64,000 bases of DNA from Prorocentrum cordatum (taxonomy: Eukaryota; Sar; Dinophyceae; Prorocentrales; Prorocentraceae): positions 20,001 through 84,000 of the forward strand of contig CAUYUJ010015834.1 of assembly GCA_963575745.1 (NCBI GenBank). The letters are read 5' to 3'. The notes under the pieces were generated by a model. It was not told the DNA's origin. It saw nothing but the letters and a program-made list of their open reading frames with translations, and ran no database searches. This document shows, in pieces, positions 29,685 through 38,729 of this stretch. Position numbers and translations under genes: made by a program. Numbering within the stretch: the stretch's first letter is position 1; each line of letters opens with the position of its first letter.

Positions 29685-32147
29685 TCACTCTGCATCTCGT
29701 TGAGGTGAGGGAGGATGGCGAGGATGTCTACCGTGCGGTGAACGTGCGCGTGAACGAGGTGTGCGCGACGCAATATCTGCGGCTGGTACGCCAATGTGGT
29801 ACATGCATGCACATAGTCCCTCGTGACTAGCTTGCCCAACACACTGAAATCCGCATTCTGATCCTACATCGCCCCATCTTTCTTCTTCCGTCAGCAATAT
29901 CTTGCATATTTCTGGGCATCCATTCAATTTAGGAGGTTCCGCTTCATGAGGTAAACCGTCGGGCCTCCGAGGCCCTCGTATCGGCGGACATTGTATCGGA
30001 GCAACAGGAAAAATAAGCGAGTGTTCCAAGAGGTCCTTCCAAAGGTCTGCTTTCTTGGTCTCGAAATATTTGGTCATCATATCTGCGATCTGCTCTTTTG
30101 TTCCTACATATTTAAGCTCGATGTGTTCAATTTGACATGTTTCGCATATCCAATCCAGATTGATACGATGAGTACGATGAAGATGACGAAGTGCTGGTGT
30201 ACGTCCCTTTTGGACAATTTTGATAACGGCCTGGTTATCCTCCAGGACGATGAGTCGTACTTTCGGTGCACTGATCTCTGGAGCTGGCTCTGGATCCACG
30301 TGTAGTACGGTACCTTCATGGGATATTGTACGTCTCTTTGGAGTCGTAGGTAAATCCGTATTTAGCGGTAGTTGCCTACGGCTAGGAGAAGATCCCCGAG
30401 TAGGGGGTGCCTTGCGAGGCGATGGTTTACGCTTCTTTTTGGCTGCCAATGTAGGACACATCGCCGGGTCAACGTGTCGATGGCAGCTCAGGCATGTATT
30501 CTTCTCTTTGCATGTTTTGGCAACTCCCACCACGGCTTCCCAGAATGATAGTAGTGGTAACCCTTCCAGTCGTAGTGCGGAATCGAGAGCAACGATCTCA
30601 GATTCAGTAGATGAATGTGAAACAACCGTTTGTTTTGAAGGTGAAACAACCGTTTGTTTCTTACATACAGCGTTGACTGGAAAGAACGTATTGGGTCCAA
30701 CAAGCGCAGCAAAAACACCGGTAGTGGATTTGGATGATGTAATGCAATCAGCGAACGAGGCGTCAGTAAAGAGCATGATGGATATCTTGTCTGACGAATC
30801 GCCTATCCATCCGTGTAAGCAATGTGTACGCGTCGTTTTGATGTAGCATATCAACCGATGTAGACGTTTGTCACATGTAGTATTCCATTCGGTAATTTCT
30901 CTGGCCAACATACATACCGGATGTAGAAGATCGAAACGACAGCAACGTGCCAAGTACAGGATCTTCATTAGTACACTTGCCGCGTCCTGGCCGAGAACGC
31001 CCTCGTCTGAATAGTCGGACTCAGTGAAGGAGGTGTCCTCGATGCCAGGGGTCTCTGCGTCGGGTAGGTCATGGTATGTGACGGGTATGGTATTGGTAGA
31101 TGTCGTGTCGACCGATTTTGCTGGGCTGGATGATCGTGGCCGCGCGTTGAGCACACTGGTAGGTCTGGCGACCGACCCGCAGGAGGATGGCGATTTGGAT
31201 CGCGAAGCCCTCGGCGAGTCGGATCGTTTCCGACGTGACCCTGTTCCCTGGGCGCGCTTGGAAGCGCATTCCAGGTACCGCTCAATGCACTGATCTGTAA
31301 AACCAAGCATGTCATGTCGAATGCCACGAACGTGTTTGGCCGTATTGTAATATTTCTCATTGCGTGCAGGTAGCATGGGGCGTATTGTGGACATTCTTTT
31401 GTCGAAGATGCTCTGCGGTACATCATATGCTTGTTGTCCACAACCCAAATATTGTGAGTATGGAGTAGGTGGATCCAAATCGACACCGCTTTTGCGAATA
31501 TAATCCCAGCCAGTCTGTAGATTATGAGCTGGGCCGGCCAATTTAAAATCGTCCACATATACTGAAAGTATCAGTCCCAGTTTGTTGTGTCTCCATACGC
31601 ATTCCCATCCTGAAATAGGCTCGAAACCGACGCTTTCCAAGCACGTACGGCATTTTCGTCCCCAAAAGACACCTGCGAGGGGGTGTCCGTATAGTGCCAG
31701 TCGCAATCGGCACACTGGGTTCTTGTATTTTGACCATGATGTCGGTTGTCGCCATTTAGGTATAGTAATCCAGGTATCAACTGGATCAATTCGTCCGTCG
31801 CCGTATAATAATGCCTGCGTGTAAGCTCCAGGTGCGTCACTTTGCTCCCCTGCATATTGCGGTAATAACGCAGTAGCATCGCAAAGTTTGGAAGCCTCTA
31901 TATGCGAAGCACTGGAAGCGGCGTCGGCGAATATGGCGGCCAAACCAGTTTCGTCTTTGCCTGTATTGCCCTGAACCACCACTCTGCCCTTGAATTTACG
32001 TAGATCAGGAGGAAGTTCCTCATGTTTGACTGAAGATAACTCCAAGATATTGAAGAAATGCACCTTTGTTCCATTGCGGATAGCTTGTGACTCAATATCA
32101 GCTTTTTCTGCAACAGTCTCCAATATCCACGTTTGTTTCTTTTCCAA
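29685..32147 (-). CDS. Copia reverse transcriptase and RNase H (820 aa)
   Basis: The ORF has no ATG at its open end (first listed codon TTG) and is in frame with the preceding ORF across TAA 32,187. RT: RVVVQGNTGK near residue 55, motif A QSDAPGAYTQ with D104, motif B-like ALYGHPLAGVFW (151-162), motif C SVYVDDFKLAG with D199/D200. A Ser/Arg-rich insert (about 295-345) precedes RNase H. RNase H: FTDASFAD (D462), SSTESE (E517), LEDNQAV (D637), KYVGTKEQIADMMTK (D689). Odd features: an 8-residue tandem duplication (KQTVVSPS/KQTVVSHS, 497-512), and a ~75-residue Cys/Lys-rich insertion between E517 and D637 with CLSCHRH. The C-terminus has a Cys-rich tail (GCPEIC, ECGFQC, CAC) and ends at TGA. All RT and RNase H catalytic acids are present. 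Confidence 0.92.
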   Translation of the reverse strand: MEKKQTWILETVAEKADIESQAIRNGTKVHFFNILELSSVKHEELPPDLRKFKGRVVVQGNTGKDETGLAAIFADAASSASHIEASKLCDATALLPQYAGEQSDAPGAYTQALLYGDGRIDPVDTWITIPKWRQPTSWSKYKNPVCRLRLALYGHPLAGVFWGRKCRTCLESVGFEPISGWECVWRHNKLGLILSVYVDDFKLAGPAHNLQTGWDYIRKSGVDLDPPTPYSQYLGCGQQAYDVPQSIFDKRMSTIRPMLPARNEKYYNTAKHVRGIRHDMLGFTDQCIERYLECASKRAQGTGSRRKRSDSPRASRSKSPSSCGSVARPTSVLNARPRSSSPAKSVDTTSTNTIPVTYHDLPDAETPGIEDTSFTESDYSDEGVLGQDAASVLMKILYLARCCRFDLLHPVCMLAREITEWNTTCDKRLHRLICYIKTTRTHCLHGWIGDSSDKISIMLFTDASFADCITSSKSTTGVFAALVGPNTFFPVNAVCKKQTVVSPSKQTVVSHSSTESEIVALDSALRLEGLPLLSFWEAVVGVAKTCKEKNTCLSCHRHVDPAMCPTLAAKKKRKPSPRKAPPTRGSSPSRRQLPLNTDLPTTPKRRTISHEGTVLHVDPEPAPEISAPKVRLIVLEDNQAVIKIVQKGRTPALRHLHRTHRINLDWICETCQIEHIELKYVGTKEQIADMMTKYFETKKADLWKDLLEHSLIFPVAPIQCPPIRGPRRPDGLPHEAEPPKLNGCPEICKILLTEEERWGDVGSECGFQCVGQASHEGLCACMYHIGVPAADIASRTPRSRARSPHGRHPRHPPSPQRDAE

Positions 32148-32186
32148 TCTCTCGTATTCTTTTCGAAGGGCTTCTTGTGCACGTGG

Positions 32187-33437
32187 TTATGCGGTAACTT
32201 CTTTCTTACTCAGGTTTCTGGTAACTAATGCTGGGCGTGACCATGTCGAATCTGGTATTTTATCTCTGTGTGCCGGCGTGTAGTTGGTCTCACGTGGCAT
32301 GGTTGGTATTACTACCGACTGGGTGAACTTGCGTATAAGCGGGTTCAAAGTCCCAAAGTCGGTTCCCTCATTATCCACAAAGACCAAAGCACGTTCTTCT
32401 CCATCGTGCTGTTGTGGTAGTTGACGGTAGTATAGTACCGTGGTAATGTCACGTGGCCCACCAGGTAATTTGGCATACAGTATTTCTTTGTTTGTCACGC
32501 CTTTGACGTTCTCGTCGCGGATGACGTCGCCATTGTCAGTGTCGTATGTAATCCGTCGTTCCACAGTATTCCAGGTTGGTCCGCCTGATGTAGTAGTACG
32601 GAAATTGTTGACCTGTTTATCCTGTCTTGTCCACACTTTTAGTGCGGCGCGATCACGAATTTCTCGAGCTCGTTTTACGTCGTTGGCGTAATCGATCTCT
32701 TTCTTTTGCTGTCCACGAGAAAGTGTTTTCCAATGCTCGGGAAGAACATGATCAGGACGTGTAGTAGTCTGCACACGTGTCTCGCGTCCACGAACCACCA
32801 TTTTGCCGTCTGGCGTTATTTTTGGAAGCTCATAGAACTGAATCGTGCCTGTCCATGGCTCGCTTAACTCCCTGTGGTCGTTGGCGCTAACACCATCCCA
32901 AACATCTCGGAAATTACTTTCGCCCTCGAAAGTAGAAGTCGTTTTGAAATCTCGTGTCACGTCGAGTTGGTCAACAGGTACAGGTATGTTCATGACGTCG
33001 TCCGTCGGGATGAACAGTTTCTTTCTTGGAGTACGAATGTGTCTGATGACGCAATATCCACGCTGTTCCCAGTAGTCTGGCTCCGGCGCTGGCGCAGCAA
33101 CTTCAGAGGCCGATGTCTGGATATCAACAGCGTTATCTTCCGTTGTCATCATAGATGGATCATCCCATTCTTTAGGGTAGGAAAGTGGAGGATCAGGCAT
33201 TGGCTTGTCACCCAAGGGGCGAGAAGTAGAGGCCTTCACCTCGTCGTGTGCCTCCGGGTTGTGATGTCGTAGGGTACCATCTTTCACGGGGTAGGTGAAC
33301 TTGCCATCAGGGCTGATGATGTCTTTAACTCTGTGTACATGACACAGTTCACCATCAGGGTTCCTGGCGTATGTAGCCGTGTCCAAGACAAGGTAGTCAC
33401 CTGACCATCGTCCACCAGAGTGTAAGTGGTATCCCAT
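32187..33437 (-). CDS. Copia integrase C-terminal region and linker to RT (416 aa)
   Basis: Reached from the integrase frame by a -1 (or +2) shift near 33,430; no canonical slippery heptamer is visible there, so an indel is more likely than programmed shifting. It opens with GGRWSGDYLVLDTATYARNP and a GELCHVHRVKDI segment, typical of the beta-rich integrase C-terminus. The middle is acidic and variable. PEHWKTLSRGQQKKEIDYA resembles the helix found before RT in copia polyproteins. It ends at TAA (32,187-32,189), after which the same frame continues (PRAQEALRKEYERLEKKQTW), the usual N-terminal motif of copia RT. Function is mainly structural or targeting; assignment rests on position. Confidence 0.7.
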   Translation of the reverse strand: MGYHLHSGGRWSGDYLVLDTATYARNPDGELCHVHRVKDIISPDGKFTYPVKDGTLRHHNPEAHDEVKASTSRPLGDKPMPDPPLSYPKEWDDPSMMTTEDNAVDIQTSASEVAAPAPEPDYWEQRGYCVIRHIRTPRKKLFIPTDDVMNIPVPVDQLDVTRDFKTTSTFEGESNFRDVWDGVSANDHRELSEPWTGTIQFYELPKITPDGKMVVRGRETRVQTTTRPDHVLPEHWKTLSRGQQKKEIDYANDVKRAREIRDRAALKVWTRQDKQVNNFRTTTSGGPTWNTVERRITYDTDNGDVIRDENVKGVTNKEILYAKLPGGPRDITTVLYYRQLPQQHDGEERALVFVDNEGTDFGTLNPLIRKFTQSVVIPTMPRETNYTPAHRDKIPDSTWSRPALVTRNLSKKEVTA

Positions 33438-36400
33438 GAATAACCCTCCTCGAGTATTTTCTTTAAACTTTGCAGTCTCGTTGTTAATCTCGGGGTTGAG
33501 GCATTTCCGAATGGTATGCAGTGCCCAGGAAAGCTTTCGCCAAATCTTATTTCATGAGCTGTCTTTTCTGCATGCTCCTCGTTGAGGGCAGCGACGCCCG
33601 TGGATGTATGCACAAAGTTGTGTCCACAGCAAAAGGCTTGCATGGCCTCTTTCCGCCATTCGTGTCCCAGACCAGTCATATGTAACACAGCTCTGGTACC
33701 GAGAATGACTATTTTGACAACGCGCTCAATCAATCCATTTGTCTGTGGACGATGTGGCGTACTCGTGTCGCGTCTCCATCCCAGTTGGCGGCAAGCTTTC
33801 TGAAGCTCTCCAGAGTTGTCTGTGTAGATATGCTTCACCTCATCGTTCGCGGCGATGAACTGTTGAAAGGATGCCTTTGTAGTAGCTGCGTCTTTGTGTA
33901 GCGCTGGGTAGGCCATGAAGATGCCAGTATATCTGTCAAGGACAACAAGTGCATATGTGTCGCCATGTTTGTCCGCGGCATCGTCTTTGGCCAGTGCGAT
34001 ATGGTCGGCAGTTAGAGCTTCACCGAACTTCTTCGGGACAAAAGCCTCGTAGGCGTTATCCTCTTCGGTGGGGTCTGCCGGTGGATGTGGTTTGTGCTGT
34101 CGTCTACACGGGGCATTCTGTGCCATCGTACGAGAACAGATCTCACAGTCAGGATGTTTTGGGCTGTGAGTCATGTAATGCATCGGGTCGATCGGTTTCT
34201 TTTGTCTGTTGGGTAGAACTCGATCGTTGTCTGGATGCGTTCGCGTGGGTGTCTCTGTCGGTATGTCGTTGTCTGCTTGAGCTATATCTAGCCCCCCGCA
34301 TTGTGGAGGAGAGCACTGCGTCAGAGACATAGGCGAGTCGGTGGTTGTGTCCACGTTGGGCTCGTCTGTGCGTGTGTCGGGAGGTTGTTCGACCGTGATG
34401 GTCCGTGCTCCTCCTCCCTCTCCGACATGTGGTCTCTTGGGGCAGGTCCCTATGTGGGGCCGTAGCTCGTCTGCAGTGGTTGGTTGCTCTGTAGTTTTGC
34501 AGCACCAACAAGTGTCGTTACAGCGGGCGGATGAACGCTTTCGCTGACGACGGCGGGGTGCTGACGAAATGCATAAACGTGGTGGTGGTATCCGTGTTAA
34601 GTCGTCGAGTCGTAACTCTGGCACTCGATTGTTGACTGGAATCTTATACCATTGGCCCCCCGGATCCTGAAGCATGTAGCCTAGCTCAGGATCCCAAAGC
34701 TGTCGAAAGCCATCAACCTCAATCAATTTTCCAACTGATAGTAATGATGGGCAGTCTGGTAAAGCAAGGGCTGAACTATGCAGTCCAACTTCGGGTAGCC
34801 GTATGTCGTAGTGCTCGTTGACGGTACGATCACCATTTGCAGTTTCCAGAATAAGCTCTTCGCGAATAGATATGCGATCCGACTCGGTCTGCGTAAGTTC
34901 ATGTTTTCCCTGAATATGATGAGCAGAACCACTGTCGAGAACCCAAGACCTTGTCAATGCTGCAGTCGAACGTGGAGGGTCGACTTGCTTTGTCGTTGTT
35001 GTCGTCTGGTCAGTCTTTGATGACTGCTTGACAGTGTCGTCATGCTTTCGGATCGCAGTTGGTGTGGCCACCGACTCTTTGTTGTGTCGGTAGTCATATA
35101 GTTCGTCATACCAGAAAGGTGCCTCTTTTTGACATTCTCGTAAGGCCTCTGCACTATCATCCCACCATTTTTGTTGTAATGGATCTGGTACTTTGACGAT
35201 GTCACCCTCATTCGGCAGCTCTTTCCATCTGTCCAGTCTGGCTCTGCCAGATATGGTATGGAAGTAGTAGTCCACGTTGCGTACGTCGAAGCGTATCCGA
35301 CGACGTGTCTTGGTAGATGTCGCTGTGGCCTTGGTGTTGGCCATGAGGGTCTTGTCACGGATGACGCAACTGCGGTCTGAACGGCGTGAACGTCTAAAGT
35401 TGGCAGGAGAACGTGCTCTAGTGTTGGGAGAACCACGGGGCGATCCGCGGCTCGGATACCGCTTGCCACGTCCTTTGTCACTACCATATGATCTATCACG
35501 GCCGCGTGGACTGCCGCGTCCGCCGCCACGATTGTCTCGTCCTCGGGAGGTAGATCTCGAAGATCTGTCGTAACGATTTCTCGATTGGCTGCGAGAGTCG
35601 TGGGACCTCCTGGATGTCGAACGGGATCGGTCGTATTGGCGTCGGTTGTCACGTCCCTGTCGTGAATCGCTTGCGCGGCGAAACCCCCCGCGTTGTGAAG
35701 ACCGTTGGCTTCCTGATCCGCGGGATGGTGATCGGCCACGGCTGTCCTGGCTGGAAGTCCGTGGTCGACTCGGGCTTCGTTCAGGAGTCTTTGCACCAGG
35801 TGCGAGATGAGCGGATTTGCATTTGTCGCCTTTTGTGCACTTGTTCTGTGCGAAATCCTTGCACTGTGCGACGTGCGGGTAGTTACACTTATCACCTCTG
35901 GTACATGTGTTGCGCTTGGCAACATCGAAGCAGAATGGCCTTGATGCTGGCTTCTTGTGGTTCGCAGGAGTGGACATACTACGGCGGGGGTTGCCACCAG
36001 CCGTTGATGTTCTGGAAGATTTGTTGTTCTTCCAATCCCTGGAATATGTATGTAAAGCCTTGCACCGTTCACCATTGCGACAATTGCCTTCCTTCCATGC
36101 AGCGCACACGTTGACCTGAGATCGTGTCTCGTGTTCGTACAGTAGCTTGTTTTGATTCTTCTCCAATTGTTTAATCTCCAGTATGTCCAGGACACGCTGT
36201 CGAAGCCAACCGTAGGTACGATTCGGGTCGCTCATCTTCATGCGCTGGTACTCGTACATGCCTTGTTTCATCCATGCATGTCTACGAATCTGTGTGCGAA
36301 ATAGCGATTCCAATATCTTTGGATCGGGTACTTCTCGGCATTCCAAGAGTAAGGCGTCCCAATCGGTAATGAAACGTTGCAAATCTTCATCTCTCATCCT

Positions 36401-36451
36401 CAGTTCTTTAAGGCGCTCGAAATCGTGCAGGTCGTCGTCGACGTCTGTCAC
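33284..36451 (-). CDS. Copia capsid C-part, CCCH zinc fingers, protease and integrase (1,055 aa)
   Basis: In frame with the upstream ORF across the TAA; its own first codon is GTG, so it is a continuation rather than an independently started gene. Residues 1-110: helical capsid segment. Residues 116-134, 174-193 and 197-215: three C-X7/8-C-X5-C-X3-H fingers. Residues 220-360: Arg/Ser/Gly-rich. Residues 503-512 (WVLDSGSAHH): aspartic protease with catalytic D506. Residues 762-772 (H..H..C..C): integrase N-terminal zinc region. Integrase core D816 (TADHI), D878 (YTDNSGE) and E909 (NGLIER). After about residue 1000 (near 33,430) the plausible frame shifts to the following ORF. The catalytic residues of protease and integrase are all present. 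Confidence 0.9.
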   Translation of the reverse strand: MTDVDDDLHDFERLKELRMRDEDLQRFITDWDALLLECREVPDPKILESLFRTQIRRHAWMKQGMYEYQRMKMSDPNRTYGWLRQRVLDILEIKQLEKNQNKLLYEHETRSQVNVCAAWKEGNCRNGERCKALHTYSRDWKNNKSSRTSTAGGNPRRSMSTPANHKKPASRPFCFDVAKRNTCTRGDKCNYPHVAQCKDFAQNKCTKGDKCKSAHLAPGAKTPERSPSRPRTSSQDSRGRSPSRGSGSQRSSQRGGFRRASDSRQGRDNRRQYDRSRSTSRRSHDSRSQSRNRYDRSSRSTSRGRDNRGGGRGSPRGRDRSYGSDKGRGKRYPSRGSPRGSPNTRARSPANFRRSRRSDRSCVIRDKTLMANTKATATSTKTRRRIRFDVRNVDYYFHTISGRARLDRWKELPNEGDIVKVPDPLQQKWWDDSAEALRECQKEAPFWYDELYDYRHNKESVATPTAIRKHDDTVKQSSKTDQTTTTTKQVDPPRSTAALTRSWVLDSGSAHHIQGKHELTQTESDRISIREELILETANGDRTVNEHYDIRLPEVGLHSSALALPDCPSLLSVGKLIEVDGFRQLWDPELGYMLQDPGGQWYKIPVNNRVPELRLDDLTRIPPPRLCISSAPRRRQRKRSSARCNDTCWCCKTTEQPTTADELRPHIGTCPKRPHVGEGGGARTITVEQPPDTRTDEPNVDTTTDSPMSLTQCSPPQCGGLDIAQADNDIPTETPTRTHPDNDRVLPNRQKKPIDPMHYMTHSPKHPDCEICSRTMAQNAPCRRQHKPHPPADPTEEDNAYEAFVPKKFGEALTADHIALAKDDAADKHGDTYALVVLDRYTGIFMAYPALHKDAATTKASFQQFIAANDEVKHIYTDNSGELQKACRQLGWRRDTSTPHRPQTNGLIERVVKIVILGTRAVLHMTGLGHEWRKEAMQAFCCGHNFVHTSTGVAALNEEHAEKTAHEIRFGESFPGHCIPFGNASTPRLTTRLQSLKKILEEGYSWDTTYTLVDDGQVTTLSWTRLHTPGTLMVNCVMYTELKTSSALMASSPTP

Positions 36452-36490
36452 TTTGTAGGACTGTAGGATATGCCAGTATATCTGGCGTCC

Positions 36491-38647
36491 TTAGAGCATG
36501 CGTCCTGCTTTGTGCTCTCTGGTCTCGATGAGCCTGATTTGGTAGCGTAAGTCTGAGGATAAGATGTCGCTCAGAGCGGTTGCGAGTTTGCAATCGATGC
36601 TCTCAAAGTCTCCACTGTCATGTAAATCCTCGAATGTACATTCGGGCTGTTCTGCCACGCATAGGAAGGCGTATGCTTTGGATGGTCGCCCTGAGGCGGC
36701 CCCGAAGTTCTTTCGCACTCTTTGCTGCCACTCCAGCAGCTGCGTGATCTTAGGCAAGACAGGTACACGGACGGTGTCTGACTCCTTGATAGGCGTCGTA
36801 GTATGGACCGGCACCGCAGACACGGGCTGTGAGGGCATCGGTGCACCGTCGGTGGTTGGTTCTGTGCGCACAGGAGACACATGACGTGTCTGTGCAGAAG
36901 CTGCCGCGGAGGCTGCTCCTGGGGACGTACGTCGTTGTTGTCCTGCTGGAGCTTGTGGTGCTTCGGCGGACGCTGCCGTCGGCCTGTGCGGGTCGGCTGC
37001 AGATCGAAAGTGAAAATTGGTGTCGTTAGTGTGGTCGATCAGCTGATTCGTCCAGCTCGTCATGTCTTCTTGTATTTGACCCACCTTTTGGCGTGTATAC
37101 TCATCAGTATCCCGAGACCGTTGTGAATACCGATCAAGTCGATGCTCGTATGCTCGGAGACGGGCGCTGTGTGCCTCCACCTCGCTTTCCAGACGTGCGA
37201 GGTAACTCTCTACACGTACCTTCTCAGTATCTCTTTCATGAATAACCTGGGAGAGCTCTAACTGCGCGTGGTCCGCCGCCTTCTCAACCTCCTGCAACCT
37301 GTCAGTGAGGCGGGCGAAATCGTAAACCGTGGGAGGAGAATCCAGCTGATCAGTCTGGGCTCGTCCGACACGCAACTCTGCCAGGGCGTCCTGTACACCC
37401 AGGAAACGCTGCTCTATGTCAGAGATCCGGTTAGCGAGTGGCTGCACGACAGCGTTGGTCGCATCAAGCCTTTGAGTGATGACTCTCTCAGTACGCTGCA
37501 ACATGTCGATCAGGTTCGACGAGTTTGTGTGTGCTTCGGTACGAAGCGTCGCCGTAGTGCGGTCTAGGTAAGATCGAAGATCATTGATCTGAGACTGAAC
37601 GTCGCCGAGGTCTGTGGCCTCGGTTGGAGTTGGTCGGTTGCGGAGCTGGTCGTGGATCTCATCATGTAAAATCCTGACCGCAGAAACGCCTGTGTCGCGT
37701 ACGATCACAAGTTGTTGCTCCATCTGCGCGAGATAGTTGCGCAGGTTCTCGACCATCGCCGTTCGTTCACCTGAGTGTGACACCTCACGATCAACCTGGT
37801 ACTGCAGTTCTCCTATGATGCGTCGATCTTCGGCGATCCTGGAATCGATGATCCCTAAGGCGCCGTCAAGATCGCGACGTATGGCTGCAGTATCGGTGGC
37901 GTTCGTCTGAACGCTCTGTAGTAGTCCAGAGTATTGCCTGGACACGAAGGTTTCAACCTGGTCTCTGAGCTCAGCTATGTCACCTGCGGCGGACGTCTCC
38001 GCCAGCTGGTCGTCTGAGATGGAGAGGTGGGGAGCGTCAGCTTCCCTGTGTCCCGTGTCGCGGGGAGTGCATGGCCTCTGAGAGGCAATGCGCGGGCTCG
38101 ACCTACTTTCGCCGCATGGGCCTGGGGCTCCACGGCGGTTGCGCGCGGACGAGCTGCGACTCGGACCATGTGTGTGTGGTGTCTCATCCGATGATACCTT
38201 GGGGTACCGCGTCTGTGGCTGTGCCGACACTGGTCTACAGAGTTCCTCGAAGGTAGCTACGTGCTCCGCCACAGGGACGGTCGCAGGGCTGGGGGTCCCA
38301 GCACCTGAGGTCCATCGGCGGTTAGCGCGAAAGCGCCCTGGAGTATCGAGACCAGTAAGGCTTTCGCCTGACGCGGTTGGGATTGCTCCCGACGGGGTAG
38401 GGGAGGGAGGATCGAAGGTCGGCGTGTGAAACTCCTTCCTTCCTGTTCCTACTCCTTCTCCTGTCCCCCCGCGGGCGGCGCTGCGGCGAAGTTCAGCAGC
38501 TAGTCGCGCCTCGGGTCCTTCGGAGCTGGGGGGGGGGGTATCTGGAACACCAACACAGTCCGCACTAATGCTCTCCAACTCGTCACCGAGCCGTCGGGCC
38601 GTGGGAGAGCTCGGACGCGAAGGGCCGATGGAACCCTTGCGGCGCAT
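36491..38647 (-). CDS. Copia Gag, N-terminal part (718 aa)
   Basis: Starts at an ATG only 82 nt inside the 5' LTR, so it is the first ORF of the element. Residues 1-220 are Ser/Pro/Arg-rich and disordered. Residues about 225-550 are heptad-like and rich in Glu, Gln, Arg, Leu and Asp, predicted as a long coiled coil. After a Pro/Ala/Thr-rich linker the C-terminal ~80 residues (ASGRPSKAYAFLCVAEQPEC through LRYQIRLIETREHKAGRML) look like the start of a retrotransposon capsid domain. A TAA (36,491-36,493) stops it inside this domain; the same frame continues at once (GRQIYWHILQSYKV) into the next ORF. The TAA therefore most likely replaced a Lys/Glu/Gln-type codon. Gag would assemble the particle that packages the RNA; the very long coiled coil is unusual for copia Gag. 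Confidence 0.8.
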   Translation of the reverse strand: MRRKGSIGPSRPSSPTARRLGDELESISADCVGVPDTPPPSSEGPEARLAAELRRSAARGGTGEGVGTGRKEFHTPTFDPPSPTPSGAIPTASGESLTGLDTPGRFRANRRWTSGAGTPSPATVPVAEHVATFEELCRPVSAQPQTRYPKVSSDETPHTHGPSRSSSARNRRGAPGPCGESRSSPRIASQRPCTPRDTGHREADAPHLSISDDQLAETSAAGDIAELRDQVETFVSRQYSGLLQSVQTNATDTAAIRRDLDGALGIIDSRIAEDRRIIGELQYQVDREVSHSGERTAMVENLRNYLAQMEQQLVIVRDTGVSAVRILHDEIHDQLRNRPTPTEATDLGDVQSQINDLRSYLDRTTATLRTEAHTNSSNLIDMLQRTERVITQRLDATNAVVQPLANRISDIEQRFLGVQDALAELRVGRAQTDQLDSPPTVYDFARLTDRLQEVEKAADHAQLELSQVIHERDTEKVRVESYLARLESEVEAHSARLRAYEHRLDRYSQRSRDTDEYTRQKVGQIQEDMTSWTNQLIDHTNDTNFHFRSAADPHRPTAASAEAPQAPAGQQRRTSPGAASAAASAQTRHVSPVRTEPTTDGAPMPSQPVSAVPVHTTTPIKESDTVRVPVLPKITQLLEWQQRVRKNFGAASGRPSKAYAFLCVAEQPECTFEDLHDSGDFESIDCKLATALSDILSSDLRYQIRLIETREHKAGRML

Positions 38648-38717
38648 GCGCCGAAGTGGCTACATCAGGCTCGCATGCGAGGTCACCGCGGGCGAGTCGG
38701 TGAGGGTGAGCTTTAAA

Positions 38718-38729
38718 GGGCTGATAACC
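38718..38729 (-). promoter_or_regulatory. Candidate primer-binding site
   Basis: Directly internal to the 5' LTR the minus strand reads GGTTATCAGCCC. It resembles the initiator-Met-tRNA-complementary TGGTATCAGAGC used by many copia elements, with one inserted T and changes at the end. Position is right; identity is weak. Confidence 0.35.

Noticed and set aside
33420-33445. Programmed -1 frameshift between integrase and the next ORF
   Set aside because: No X-XXY-YYZ slippery heptamer is visible at the point of frame change; the other frameshifts in the element look like random indels.
21755-38647. Reassignment of TAA/TAG to a sense codon
   Set aside because: The long copia ORFs total over 4,400 codons with only a handful of in-frame TAA/TAG; a reassigned code would show them frequently. 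Ordinary mutation is simpler.
38650-38672. Spliced-leader-like sequence just upstream of the copia Gag ATG (minus strand TGTAGCCACTTCGGC)
   Set aside because: About 15 of 20 positions match, which is expected by chance somewhere in a window of this size, and an LTR-driven RNA should start in the LTR.
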